Part shown: positions 27,473 through 37,053 of the stretch, in pieces
Layout of the letters: each line of letters opens with the position of its first letter
Numbering within the stretch: position 1 is the first letter of the stretch
Origin: Bacillota bacterium
GTDB taxonomy: Bacteria > Bacillota > Clostridia > Peptostreptococcales > Acidaminobacteraceae
DNA: 64,000 nt
Reading direction: 5' to 3'
Assembly: GCA_025210655.1 (NCBI GenBank)
Contig: JAOARG010000044.1
Location: 62,001 to 126,000 of the forward strand
Program-made: the position numbers and the translations under genes
Notes under the pieces: generated by a model
Database searches by the model: none
What the model was told of the DNA's origin: nothing
Seen by the model: the letters and a program-made list of their open reading frames with translations, nothing else

Positions 27473-28973
27473 CTTATTTAAAGGCAATAACATTAGAAGT
27501 CATGTTACAAGATTTATCATTTTACTTCTTGCATGCTTCTCAATAGTATATCTTTCAATGCTTTACTCAACTGTAAGTGTTAATACACAGTCAGGAGAAA
27601 TGTTTAAGATAAATCAGGAATTAGAAGAATTAAATATACTTCTTGTAAAAACAAGCATAGATGTCGAAACATATCTTGATTCAAAAGATTCTGATGCTTT
27701 TATTAGATATTTAGATAAAAAAATCGAAATCGAAAATTTCATAAGTAAATATAACAATGGATATAACTATGACATGACATATCTAAAGCTTAATAACATA
27801 TGTAATATGCTGAAAAAATTTACCGAGAAATCAGATACGGCCATTGAGTTTAAAAGAGCACGATTTACATCAAGATATATCCAAGCTTTTGAAGAAACAG
27901 AAGAAATATATCTAATTATAAAAAACGAAATTAGGGAGATAAAGCTATTAGAACTTAATTCCAATCTGAGTAATTACAAAAACTTAGAGCAATCCGTATC
28001 TAGGCTAACCCTAATATTTTTAGGACTTTCATCAATACTTATAATTATGAGTCTAATCTTCATCTATAATTTTACAGATCGTATAATACACCCTATTGAG
28101 GATCTTTCTGAGCACTCTAAAAAAGTATCAATGGGACAATATGACAGTTTACAAGTTGAAGAAGCTTACTTTGATGAGGCCTCTGTATTAACCAGCTCTA
28201 TGAATGAAATGACATCCAACATTAAAAGCTATATTGATGAACTCCATGACAAAGCAAATACAGAAACAAAGTTAAGAAATGCCCAGATTAAAAATCTTAA
28301 AATTGAAAATCTCTTAAAACAAGCAGAACTTACAGCACTTCAATCCCAAATAAATCCACATTTTCTTTTCAACTGTCTAAATGCAGGAGTTGGACTTGCT
28401 GGATTAGAAGATGCCGAGAGAACCTCAGAATATCTAGACAATCTTTCTCAACTGTTTAGATACAACCTATCTGGATTAGAACAAATAGTTACTCTGAAAG
28501 ATGAAGTAAATAATGTCGCAAATTATTTTGAACTCATGAAGGTTAGATTTTCCGACAGAGTTGAATATGTATTTGATATAGATCAAAATGCCCTTGATGT
28601 TAATATGCCCCCCCTAATCCTTCAGCCACTGGTAGAAAACTCATTTATCCATGGCTTTGAAGAAAAGGAACAAAACTGTTTACTAAAGCTTTCCATTAAA
28701 AAAGAAGGAAATCATACTTTGATCGAACTATTTGACAATGGTAAAGGAATATCTGAAGAAAGACTCATGAAAATAAATAAGGAGTATTTCTCAGACGATA
28801 AAATCGAAAGCGTAAATGAACATATGGGACACACAACTGGTTTGGGAGTTACCAATGTATATCAAAGATTAAAACTTTTTTATAACTCAGATGATATTAT
28901 AGAGATAAAAAGCAAAGAGGGAGAATGGACCTTAGTAACTATTAAATTACTTAATGAGGTGAATTATGTATAG
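27462..28973 (+). CDS. LytS/YesM-type sensor histidine kinase
   Basis: A 503-aa kinase with a membrane helix near residues 15-35, an extracytoplasmic helical domain, a second helix (LTLIFLGLSSILIIMSLIFI, about 180-200), HAMP, and a His_kinase domain with LQSQINPHFLFNCLN, where the His is the phosphorylation site. The ATP-binding region includes LQPLVENSFIHG and ELFDNGKGIS. This subfamily pairs with YesN/AraC regulators. It is encoded between a tethered binding protein (overlap 11 bp) and the YesN-type regulator (overlap 8 bp). In Clostridium beijerinckii the homologous LytS works with membrane-linked XylFII to sense xylose. Confidence 0.9.
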   Translation: MISNLFKGNNIRSHVTRFIILLLACFSIVYLSMLYSTVSVNTQSGEMFKINQELEELNILLVKTSIDVETYLDSKDSDAFIRYLDKKIEIENFISKYNNGYNYDMTYLKLNNICNMLKKFTEKSDTAIEFKRARFTSRYIQAFEETEEIYLIIKNEIREIKLLELNSNLSNYKNLEQSVSRLTLIFLGLSSILIIMSLIFIYNFTDRIIHPIEDLSEHSKKVSMGQYDSLQVEEAYFDEASVLTSSMNEMTSNIKSYIDELHDKANTETKLRNAQIKNLKIENLLKQAELTALQSQINPHFLFNCLNAGVGLAGLEDAERTSEYLDNLSQLFRYNLSGLEQIVTLKDEVNNVANYFELMKVRFSDRVEYVFDIDQNALDVNMPPLILQPLVENSFIHGFEEKEQNCLLKLSIKKEGNHTLIELFDNGKGISEERLMKINKEYFSDDKIESVNEHMGHTTGLGVTNVYQRLKLFYNSDDIIEIKSKEGEWTLVTIKLLNEVNYV

Positions 28974-30528
28974 GATACTGATTATAGACGATGAAGCCAT
29001 AGTACTAGACTCATATAGCTATATAATAAGTAATAACTTTGAGAATGTAATGGTTGAAACTGCAAAAAACGGAAAAGAGGGACTAGTAAAACTGGACTCA
29101 TTCAAACCACATATCGTAATAACTGATATTAGGATGCCTGGAATAAGCGGTCTAGAATTTATAAAAGCGGCCAGGGAAATCGATGATTCAGTTAAAATAG
29201 CTATTGCATCTGCTTATGAGCAGTTTGAATACGCTAAAGAAGCCTTAAAATATAATATCGAAGATTATCTACTAAAACCTCTCACTAAAAAGAAACTTTT
29301 AGAATATCTTGAAAATACTATACTGGGTTTAGATAAGGAAAACAAGAAAAGACTAATAGAATTAGAAAATATAGAGAAATACTATAAGTCTATTGGACTA
29401 CTTGAAAGTAATTTTTTATACAATATTGTAATTGGAAGAAATGTCTCAAGATATATTCAAGAATACAAGGATATTTTTTCTATGGATTTGTCAACTGGTC
29501 ATTTTATTACTATCAAATTTCCAAATCTTAAGGAAACTATAGACTGGACTACTATTGATGAACATAACAACAATATAACAGATACTTGTGAATTTATTAA
29601 AACCCATATCAAATACAACTACCCTAGCTTAATAAGTAATTTAATTCATGACAAAGTATATATTTATATTGAACATGATCAAATGGAAAACTCTGAAGAC
29701 CTTTACTATTTCATAGAGAAAGCCTATGAAAAAATATCTAAGAAGTTCAATGTAAAAATGAGGATATCCATAGGAAGCAAAAAAGCTTTTAAAGATATAT
29801 ACCATTCATATGAAGAGTCAATGTATAACTTAAGCTATGGAAGAAAAAATATTGAGATTTTTAAACATAGACATTCACTAAAAAGTGATTATGATGACTT
29901 TAATAGTCATATGGAAAAAGTTCATGGTTATTTCATAAATAAGAACAGCAAAATGTCAACTTACCTAAAAAAAGCAATCTTATTATATGAACCTCTATTA
30001 CAAAATCACATGGAAGAAGTTGAAAGCTCACTGATGGAAACTATGATTCTTATATTTAATCATTGTGTGAAGTCAAAAGTAATAACAAGGGATATATATA
30101 ATAGCAAATCTTATTTAATGGAATTTAATAAACTAAGTTCAATGGGAAAAATAACTTATTTTGATGAAAATATAAGAAGATTATTCAAAATATATTGTGA
30201 ACAAAAAAACATAGACTATTCTGATATAACTATAAAAGGAATAGAATTCATTGAAGACCATAGATATGAAGATATCTCACTGGAAGCTGCATCAAAAACA
30301 ATTGGGGTATCACCTCAGTATCTGAGTAAAATATTCAAACAAGACACTAGTAAGAGTTTCAAAGAATATCATAAAGAAATAAGGATGAACAAGGCAAAAT
30401 CACTTTTATCAGAAGACAACATGACTATTAAGGAAATTAGCGATTATCTAGGATATATGGACTATAACTACTTTATTAGAACATTTAAAAAACATGTTGG
30501 ATGTACTCCTACAGAATATAAAGGGTGA
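28966..30528 (+). CDS. YesN-type response regulator (REC + AraC DNA-binding domain)
   Basis: A 520-aa regulator. The N-terminal receiver has Asp8/Asp9 and phospho-acceptor Asp54 (ITDIRMPG). A long central region of about 280 residues is followed by two AraC helix-turn-helix motifs at the C-terminus (AASKTIGVSPQYLSKIFK and IKEISDYLGYMDYNYFIRTF). It should activate the sugar transport genes downstream when phosphorylated by the overlapping kinase. The ATG has GAGGTG upstream. The stop codon overlaps the ribosome site of the next gene. Confidence 0.92.
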   Translation: MYRILIIDDEAIVLDSYSYIISNNFENVMVETAKNGKEGLVKLDSFKPHIVITDIRMPGISGLEFIKAAREIDDSVKIAIASAYEQFEYAKEALKYNIEDYLLKPLTKKKLLEYLENTILGLDKENKKRLIELENIEKYYKSIGLLESNFLYNIVIGRNVSRYIQEYKDIFSMDLSTGHFITIKFPNLKETIDWTTIDEHNNNITDTCEFIKTHIKYNYPSLISNLIHDKVYIYIEHDQMENSEDLYYFIEKAYEKISKKFNVKMRISIGSKKAFKDIYHSYEESMYNLSYGRKNIEIFKHRHSLKSDYDDFNSHMEKVHGYFINKNSKMSTYLKKAILLYEPLLQNHMEEVESSLMETMILIFNHCVKSKVITRDIYNSKSYLMEFNKLSSMGKITYFDENIRRLFKIYCEQKNIDYSDITIKGIEFIEDHRYEDISLEAASKTIGVSPQYLSKIFKQDTSKSFKEYHKEIRMNKAKSLLSEDNMTIKEISDYLGYMDYNYFIRTFKKHVGCTPTEYKG

Positions 30529-30533
30529 TATCA

Positions 30534-31607
30534 ATGAAAAATATAAAGAAAACTCATATTGTTCTACTTATTTTTTTAATTATTATTATTGCTGCTTTTT
30601 TTACTTTTGCTCCGAAAGACTCCAGAAGTAGTGGTGTTTTTAAAAAAGAAAAATTAACTATCGGACTATCTTTTGATAGCTTAGTAGTAGAAAGATGGCA
30701 AAGAGACTTGGAAACTTTTATTTCCTACGCAAATGATAAAGATATTGAAGTAAACGTTCAAATAGCCAATGACAACCTTGAATTGCAGAAAAAACAAATA
30801 ATCGAACTCATAAATGATGATGTGGATATTCTTGTAATATTACCAAGTCAGTATGACGCTTTTCAAGAAGAATTAAAAATAGCAGAAAAAGAAAAAATAA
30901 AAGTCATAGCCTATGATAGACTTCTTACTAAAGGAAAAGTTGATGCTTATATTTCCTTTGACAACATAGGTGTAGGTTCAAAACTTGCTGAGCAAGTTAT
31001 ATTAGGTATAAGAGACACACCTGATAATAAAAAGAACATAATAATAATAAACGGTGACCCAAATGACAACAACTCAAAACTAATAAACAAAGGTATATAT
31101 AGCACACTGGAAAACATAAAAGATCCTTCTATAAATATAATTGGTGAAGTTTGGAGCAATGGCTGGAGAGAAAATGAAGCCTTTTCCATTGTTGAAGAAA
31201 AAATCAATCAAGGACTTAGAATAGATGGAATTATAGCAGCAAATGATATACTTGCAACTGGTGCAGTTGAAGCTCTAGCGGAAAGAAGTCTTTCAGGTGA
31301 TGTTATTGTTGTTGGACAAGATGCAGAACTATCAGCATGTCAAAGAATAGTAGAGGGCTCTCAAAAAGCTACTATATATAAACCAATAAACCAACTTTCA
31401 ATGGTTACAGTTGACTATGCACTTAAACTTATCAGTGATAAAAGAATAGAATATGAAGAAACCATTGAAAACGATTTCAAAAATAACGTAGTACCTTATA
31501 TCAAGCTTGATTTCATTGTAGTTACTAAAGAAAATATAGATGAAGTTATTGTAAACACAGGCTTTCATGACAAAGACTCAGTCTACATGAACATACGTGA
31601 AAACTAG
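30534..31607 (+). CDS. XylFII-like membrane-anchored sugar-binding sensor
   Basis: A 357-aa protein from the ATG at 30534. AAGGGTG lies 6-7 bases upstream, while the GTG at 30525 is inside that site. One N-terminal membrane helix (HIVLLIFLIIIIAAFFTF) without a lipobox cysteine is followed by a XylF-type binding domain (LVVERWQRDLETFI, IKVIAYDRLL, DAYISFDNIGVGSKLAEQ). It is clearly similar to the lipoprotein at 31785-32849, so it looks like a tethered duplicate turned into a sensor. XylFII proteins bind the sugar and switch on LytS. It ends the sensor operon, before a perfect 38-bp terminator palindrome. Confidence 0.85.
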   Translation: MKNIKKTHIVLLIFLIIIIAAFFTFAPKDSRSSGVFKKEKLTIGLSFDSLVVERWQRDLETFISYANDKDIEVNVQIANDNLELQKKQIIELINDDVDILVILPSQYDAFQEELKIAEKEKIKVIAYDRLLTKGKVDAYISFDNIGVGSKLAEQVILGIRDTPDNKKNIIIINGDPNDNNSKLINKGIYSTLENIKDPSINIIGEVWSNGWRENEAFSIVEEKINQGLRIDGIIAANDILATGAVEALAERSLSGDVIVVGQDAELSACQRIVEGSQKATIYKPINQLSMVTVDYALKLISDKRIEYEETIENDFKNNVVPYIKLDFIVVTKENIDEVIVNTGFHDKDSVYMNIREN

Positions 31608-31608
31608 T

Positions 31609-31657
31609 AACATAGCACAAAATTAATATTAATTTTGTGCTATGTTTATATTTTTTT
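31609..31657 (+). terminator. Intrinsic terminator of the sensor operon
   Basis: A perfect 38-bp palindrome (31609-31627 with 31628-31646) followed by TATATTTTTTTG. It separates the sensor genes from the transport genes. Confidence 0.93.
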
Positions 31658-31711
31658 GTTCATTTACACCTCCGCCTTTGTTAACTCTTATCAAATCATG
31701 TTAAATTATTC

Positions 31712-31740
31712 GAGTGATAAGAAAAACGTTTTCATATAAT
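31712..31740 (+). promoter_or_regulatory. xylF promoter region with catabolite-responsive element
   Basis: TATAAT at 31735-31740 is a good -10. Overlapping its upstream edge, 31720-31734 reads on the minus strand as TGAAAACGTTTTTCT, a close match to the Bacillota cre consensus (TGAAARCGYTTWCW). This predicts CcpA repression. The -35 is poor, which fits an activated promoter (YesN). Confidence 0.6.
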
Positions 31741-31784
31741 ATATAGGTGTGTTAACCAATAATTTAAAATTAGGGGGATGAAAA

Positions 31785-32849
31785 ATGAAAAAATATTCAA
31801 AAGTACTAGCTTTAGTTTTAATGGTAATCTTAGTAGTTCCTATGATGTTCGGTTGTGGAAGTAAACCAGCTGAGACATCAGGTGATGGTGGAACTGAAAA
31901 AATGGAGAAATTTGTTATAGGTATCTCTCTTCCAACTCAAAGGGAAGAAAGATGGGTTAAGGACAAGGAAGCTATGGAAAAGTATGCTGCTGAACTTGGC
32001 TACGAAGTTAAAGTTCAAATCGCAGATGCTGATCAAGCACAACAAGCACAACAAGTTGAGAACTTACTTACTCAAGGTATAGATGTTCTTATCCTTGCTC
32101 CACATGATGCTTCTGCATCAGCTGAGCTTGTTAAAAAAGCTAAGGAAGAAAATGTTCCAGTTATTTCTTACGACAGACTTGTTACATCAAGTGAAGACTT
32201 AGACTACTACTTATCATTTGATAATGAAGCTGTTGGTAGATTACAAGGTGACTACTTCACTAAGAACGTTGAAAATGGAACTATCATGTTATTTGCTGGA
32301 GCACCTACAGATAACAATGCTAAATTATTCTTCAACGGAGCTATGAGTGTAATCCAACCTAAAATTGATTCTGGTGATTACACTGTAATCGGTGGAACTG
32401 ATTTCCAACAAGTTGCAACTGATAACTGGGTACCTGCAAATGCTCAAAATAGAGCTTCAAACATCCTTACTGCAAATGCTGATGCTACTGTAGCTGGTGT
32501 ACTTGCTCCTAACGATGGAACTGCTGGTGGAATCATTGAAGCTTTCAAAGCTGCCGGTTTAGATGTACCTGTAGTTACTGGTCAGGATTCAGAAGTTGCT
32601 GCTGTTAAGAGAATCAAAATTGGTGAGCAATCAATGACCATCTTCAAAGATACTAGAGCTTTAGCAAAAGCTGCTATCGATATGGCTGTTTCATTATCAA
32701 ATGGCGAAGAAATCGAGGCAAACGGTGCTGTTGACAATGGCGTTAAAGAAGTTAAATCAGTTCTTCTTGAGCCAGTAGTTGTAACTCAAGACAACTTCCA
32801 AGAAGTACTTGTAGACAGCGGATACATCAACGAAGACGATTTAAAATAA
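31785..32849 (+). CDS. xylF: Sugar ABC transporter substrate-binding lipoprotein (XylF-like)
   Basis: A 354-aa lipoprotein with signal residues 1-23 and lipobox MMFGC. The periplasmic-binding-protein domain resembles E. coli XylF: ISLPTQREERWVKDKEAM, VDVLILAPH-type segment, VPVISYDRLV, YLSFDNEAVGRLQ. XylF binds D-xylose, and relatives (ChvE/GguX) bind glucose, galactose and arabinose. Downstream pgi and glucokinase genes make glucose or another hexose a realistic ligand here. The SD is GGGGGATG. An intercistronic hairpin follows the stop, probably giving higher expression than that of xylGH. Confidence 0.85.
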   Translation: MKKYSKVLALVLMVILVVPMMFGCGSKPAETSGDGGTEKMEKFVIGISLPTQREERWVKDKEAMEKYAAELGYEVKVQIADADQAQQAQQVENLLTQGIDVLILAPHDASASAELVKKAKEENVPVISYDRLVTSSEDLDYYLSFDNEAVGRLQGDYFTKNVENGTIMLFAGAPTDNNAKLFFNGAMSVIQPKIDSGDYTVIGGTDFQQVATDNWVPANAQNRASNILTANADATVAGVLAPNDGTAGGIIEAFKAAGLDVPVVTGQDSEVAAVKRIKIGEQSMTIFKDTRALAKAAIDMAVSLSNGEEIEANGAVDNGVKEVKSVLLEPVVVTQDNFQEVLVDSGYINEDDLK

Positions 32850-32883
32850 TTTAGAGTAGTTTACAACATTACACATGATTAAT

Positions 32884-32915
32884 AAGTGTCAGATGCTTAA
32901 TAGTATCTGACACTT
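32884..32915 (+). other. Intercistronic stem-loop after xylF
   Basis: AAGTGTCAGAT (32884-32894) pairs with ATCTGACACTT (32905-32915). Only CCTTT follows, so it is at most a partial terminator, probably setting the ratio of binding protein to XylGH. Confidence 0.65.
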
Positions 32916-32958
32916 CCTTTAAATTCAATAACTGCTGGGCGCAGATGGAGGTAGTATT

Positions 32959-34485
32959 ATGTCTGATTATATTCTCGAAATGAAGAATATTACCAAAGAA
33001 TTTCCTGGTGTAAAGGCTTTAGATAACGTAAATTTCAAAGTAAAACGTGGCGAAGTCCTATGCCTGGTTGGTGAGAACGGTGCTGGAAAATCAACACTTA
33101 TGAAAGTTCTAAGCGGTGTTTATCCCCACGGAGATTACACTGGTGATATAGTTTTAAATGGTGAAACACAAAAGTATTCCCATATAAAAGACAGTGAAAA
33201 AGCTGGTATAGCAATTATTTATCAGGAACTTGCCCTAATTCCTGAGCTTAGTGTTTATGAAAATATTTTCTTGGGCAATGAAATTAAATCAGGTTCACTT
33301 ATCAATTGGAATGAAACTATTATTAGAGCACGTGAAGTACTAGAAAAAGTAGGATTGGATGTTAATCCAGATACTCCCATCAAAGAACTTGGAGTTGGTA
33401 AGCAACAACTAGTAGAAATAGCAAAACAACTTGCTAAGGATGTTAAACTCCTTATACTAGACGAGCCCACAGCGGCCTTAAATGAAGACGATAGTGCAAA
33501 TTTACTTGAGATAATCAAGGAACTACAAAAACAAGGAATTTCCTGTATTATGATTTCCCACAAGCTTAATGAAGTTATGGAAGTTGCAAATACAGTTACT
33601 ATATTAAGAGATGGACAAACAGTTGCAACTATTGACAGAAGAGAACGTGAACTAGATGAGGACGAAGTTGTAAAACTTATGGTTGGTAGAGAACTTACCA
33701 ATAGATATCCAGAGAGAAATGTCGAAATCGGTGAAACAATGATCGAAGTTAAAAATTGGGAAGCCTTTGATCATACTGGCAAACAAATCATTAAAGACTC
33801 TTCCTTCTATGCAAGAAAAGGTGAAATAATTGGAATTGCAGGTCTTATGGGATCTGGAAGAACTGAACTTGCAATGAGTATATTTGGAAGATCCCATGGT
33901 GGTAAAGTATCAGGTGAACTAATACTAAAGGGAGAAAACATTGAACTACACACTCCTAAAGAAGCCATCGAAAAAGGTTTAAATTATCTTACTGAGGATA
34001 GAAAAGAAAAAGGACTAATATTAATTCAAGATATTAAAAGCAACATTTCTATATCAAGTCTTAAAGATATTACTCACAACAATGTTATTAACTCAAATGA
34101 GGAAATAAAAAACGCAGAATATTATAGGGGTGCCATGAAAATAAAAACTCCTTCAATAGAACAGAAGGTTATGAATCTAAGTGGTGGTAACCAGCAGAAA
34201 GTTGCCCTGAGCAAATGTATTATTACAGATCCAGATGTTCTAATTGTTGATGAACCTACCAGGGGTATTGATGTAGGTGCAAAATATGAAATATATAACA
34301 TAATGAATGAATTTGTAGCAAAAGGAAAAACTATAATAATGATTTCTTCAGAACTTCCTGAAATAATAGGTATGAGTGACAGGGTTTACGTAATGCATGA
34401 ATCAAAATTAGTCGCAGAAGTTTCTAAAGAAAATATGCATCAGGAAGAAATAATGAGACATTCTATTGGCCAAGGAGGAAATTAA
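32959..34485 (+). CDS. xylG: Sugar ABC transporter ATP-binding protein (XylG-like, two ABC domains)
   Basis: A 508-aa tandem ATPase. The first domain has Walker A GENGAGKST and Walker B LLILDEPTAALN. The second, degenerate as in the family, begins GIAGLMGSGRTEL and carries LSGGNQQKVALSK and VLIVDEPTRGIDVG. It drives the XylH-type permease. The SD GGAGG precedes the ATG. The stop (TAA, 34483-34485) is one base before the ATG of xylH, so translation is probably coupled. The order FGH matches xylFGH operons. Confidence 0.9.
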   Translation: MSDYILEMKNITKEFPGVKALDNVNFKVKRGEVLCLVGENGAGKSTLMKVLSGVYPHGDYTGDIVLNGETQKYSHIKDSEKAGIAIIYQELALIPELSVYENIFLGNEIKSGSLINWNETIIRAREVLEKVGLDVNPDTPIKELGVGKQQLVEIAKQLAKDVKLLILDEPTAALNEDDSANLLEIIKELQKQGISCIMISHKLNEVMEVANTVTILRDGQTVATIDRRERELDEDEVVKLMVGRELTNRYPERNVEIGETMIEVKNWEAFDHTGKQIIKDSSFYARKGEIIGIAGLMGSGRTELAMSIFGRSHGGKVSGELILKGENIELHTPKEAIEKGLNYLTEDRKEKGLILIQDIKSNISISSLKDITHNNVINSNEEIKNAEYYRGAMKIKTPSIEQKVMNLSGGNQQKVALSKCIITDPDVLIVDEPTRGIDVGAKYEIYNIMNEFVAKGKTIIMISSELPEIIGMSDRVYVMHESKLVAEVSKENMHQEEIMRHSIGQGGN

Positions 34486-34486
34486 T

Positions 34487-35674
34487 ATGGAGACAAATAA
34501 AAAAGATAAAGGCAAAACCCTGGGAACAATCATAAGGGGAAATGTACGTCAGTACAGTATGTTCATCGCCCTATTCGTAATTATGATTATATTCAACATA
34601 CTTACTGAGGGAACATTCATTTCAGCAAGAAACTTGACCAACCTTTACCTTCAAACTGGATATATTGCAGTACTAGCATGTGGTATGGTTCTGGTAATCA
34701 TCGCAGGTCATATAGATCTTTCAGTTGGTTCAGTAGCAGCATTTACTGGAGCAATAGCTGCTATTCTTCAAGTAAAAATGGGACTTCCAACTATCCCAAC
34801 AATCCTAATTACACTTATTGTAGGTGCAATAATCGGATGTTGGCAAGGTTACTGGATAGCTTATAGAAAAATACCTGCTTTTATAGTAACACTGGCGAGT
34901 ATGCTTATTTTCAGAGGGGCCGTAATCGCCATTACAAAGGGGCAAACAATTGGTCCATTTAATAAAAGTTTCAACAACATGTCAGTTGGATATCTAAAAG
35001 ATATAGCGAACATCGAAGGTGTCCATTTACTATCGATAATTATTGGTATTATTGGTATAATATTTTATATGGTATCAGAATTTAGAAATAGACGAACTAG
35101 AAAAAGTTATGGTTTCGAAACATTAAGCAATGCAATGTTTGTAGCTAAACTTCTTCTTGTATCAGCTTTAATAATGTCATTTATTTTGAGTATGGCACTA
35201 TACAAAGGTATACCATACACAGTAATTATTCTTGTATTACTAATCGGTCTATACACATTTATTACTAAGAAAACCCCTATCGGTCGTCATATTTACGCGA
35301 TTGGTGGCAATCTTGAAGCTGCTAAATTATCAGGTATCAATGCAAAGAAAACATTATTCTCAATATTTGTTTCTATGGGTACATTAGCAGCATTATCAGG
35401 AATTCTTTACAGTGCAAGACTTAACTCTGCTGCACCATCTGCTGGTAACCTATTCGAACTTGATGCAATTGCTGCATCTTTCATAGGTGGAGCTTCAGCT
35501 AATGGTGGTGTTGGTACAGTATTTGGAGCAATCATCGGTGCCCTTGTTATGGCATCTATCAATAACGGTATGTCACTAATGAACCTTGATATATCTTATC
35601 AGTATATCATTAAGGGTCTAGTACTTCTAATGGCTGTTTGGTTTGATATATCTACAAGAAATAAAGGAAAATAA
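34487..35674 (+). CDS. xylH: Sugar ABC transporter permease (XylH-like)
   Basis: A 395-aa permease from the ATG at 34487, with AAGGAGG upstream; a frame opening at 34466 inside xylG lacks such a site. It has ten or more membrane helices and the BPD_transp_2 hallmarks GHIDLSVGS, IPAFIVTLASMLIFRG and ANGGVGTVFGAIIGALVMASI. Its length (near 395, longer than MglC at about 336) and central extra helices fit XylH/GguB. A hairpin AAGGGGATACT/AGTATCCCCTT (35684-35718) without T-run separates it from pgi. Confidence 0.9.
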   Translation: METNKKDKGKTLGTIIRGNVRQYSMFIALFVIMIIFNILTEGTFISARNLTNLYLQTGYIAVLACGMVLVIIAGHIDLSVGSVAAFTGAIAAILQVKMGLPTIPTILITLIVGAIIGCWQGYWIAYRKIPAFIVTLASMLIFRGAVIAITKGQTIGPFNKSFNNMSVGYLKDIANIEGVHLLSIIIGIIGIIFYMVSEFRNRRTRKSYGFETLSNAMFVAKLLLVSALIMSFILSMALYKGIPYTVIILVLLIGLYTFITKKTPIGRHIYAIGGNLEAAKLSGINAKKTLFSIFVSMGTLAALSGILYSARLNSAAPSAGNLFELDAIAASFIGGASANGGVGTVFGAIIGALVMASINNGMSLMNLDISYQYIIKGLVLLMAVWFDISTRNKGK

Positions 35675-35737
35675 AATTATTTTAAGGGGATACTTGAATT
35701 CTATTACAGTATCCCCTTAGCTAAAGTAGGAGGATTT

Positions 35738-37036
35738 ATGCTAAAGATTAATTTAGAAAACTCTTTTGTAAACACATCTGAAATAAAAAATATGGAACCC
35801 TTTATACAGTCAGCACATAGGGTACTCCATGAAGGAACAGGCCCAGGCAATGACTTTATTGGTTGGTTGGACTTTGCTTCAAGAATACCCAATGAAGAAA
35901 TTTCTAGAATTAAAGCTACTGCTAAAAAAATTCAAGGAAACTGTGAGTATTTTATTGTTATAGGTATTGGTGGATCATACTTAGGTGCTAAGTCCGTTAT
36001 CGATGCCCTTTCCCATAGTTTCCACAACCTCCTTGAGGATGATCAAAGAAAAGTTCCAAAAATTATATATGCCGGTCAAAATATTAGTGGAAAATACTTA
36101 AGGGAACTTACTGAGTTAATAGAGAAAAAAGATGTTTCCCTACTTGTAATTAGTAAATCTGGAACAACTACAGAACCTGCCCTTTCATTTAGAGTATTAA
36201 AGGAAATGGTAGAAAATAAATACGGCGAAGAATCAAAAGATCACATATTTGCAGTAACAGACGGTTCTAAAGGTGCTTTAAGACAGCTAGCGGATAAAGA
36301 ATCCTATGAGTCATTTGTGATACCCGACAATGTTGGTGGAAGGTATTCAGTAATTACTCCTGTTGGACTACTTCCCCTTGCAGTTATGGGCATTAATATT
36401 GAAGATTTTATTAACGGCTTTGTTCAAGGTGAAAAAGATTACTCCTCTGTGAATATTGAAGATAATATTTGTTATCAGTATGTAGCAGCTAGAAATGTTC
36501 TTTATAGAAGAAATAATAATATTGAGTTATTAGTTAACTATGAGCCATCCCTTCAATATGTTTCTGAATGGTGGAAACAGCTCTTCGGGGAATCAGAAGG
36601 TAAAGACGGCAAGGGTATCTTCCCAGGATCAGTTAACTTCTCTACAGACCTTCACTCCATGGGACAGTTTATTCAAGACGGAACAAAGAATCTTTTTGAA
36701 ACTGTAATTATGGTTTCTGATACCGCTAAAGATGTAGCTATAAAAAGTAATGAAGAAAATCTAGATGGCCTAAACTATCTAAGTGGAAAAACACTTAACT
36801 ATGTAAATCAAAAGGCATTTGAGGGAACTTTATTAGCCCATGTTGAGGGCAATGTTCCTAACATAATTCTTCAGATGGATAAACTCGATGAATATCATCT
36901 TGGAAATCTAATGTACTTCTTTATGAAGGCCTGCGGAGTCAGTGGCTATCTACTTGGAGTAAATCCCTTTAACCAACCTGGAGTAGAAGCCTATAAAACA
37001 AACATGTTTAGACTTCTTGAAAAGCCTGGATATTAG
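35738..37036 (+). CDS. pgi: Glucose-6-phosphate isomerase
   Basis: A 432-aa protein, slightly shorter than the usual 445-450 residues of Bacillota Pgi. Motifs include IGIGGSYLGAKSVIDAL, ISKSGTTTEPALSFR (phosphate binding), the signature GGRYSVITPVGLLPLA and the C-terminal FNQPGVEAYK with its lysine. It interconverts glucose-6-P and fructose-6-P. The SD is AGGAGG. It sits between the sugar permease and the glucokinase gene, so the segment encodes import, phosphorylation and entry into glycolysis in one block. Confidence 0.93.
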   Translation: MLKINLENSFVNTSEIKNMEPFIQSAHRVLHEGTGPGNDFIGWLDFASRIPNEEISRIKATAKKIQGNCEYFIVIGIGGSYLGAKSVIDALSHSFHNLLEDDQRKVPKIIYAGQNISGKYLRELTELIEKKDVSLLVISKSGTTTEPALSFRVLKEMVENKYGEESKDHIFAVTDGSKGALRQLADKESYESFVIPDNVGGRYSVITPVGLLPLAVMGINIEDFINGFVQGEKDYSSVNIEDNICYQYVAARNVLYRRNNNIELLVNYEPSLQYVSEWWKQLFGESEGKDGKGIFPGSVNFSTDLHSMGQFIQDGTKNLFETVIMVSDTAKDVAIKSNEENLDGLNYLSGKTLNYVNQKAFEGTLLAHVEGNVPNIILQMDKLDEYHLGNLMYFFMKACGVSGYLLGVNPFNQPGVEAYKTNMFRLLEKPGY

Positions 37037-37053
37037 ACTAAGGGGATTAGCTT

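Noticed and set aside
31785-35674. Galactose system MglBAC
   Set aside because: The binding protein resembles XylF (ERW..YDR..SFDN), the permease is near 395 aa, and the LytS-YesN-XylFII genes precede it, so the XylFGH type fits better. A hexose ligand remains possible.
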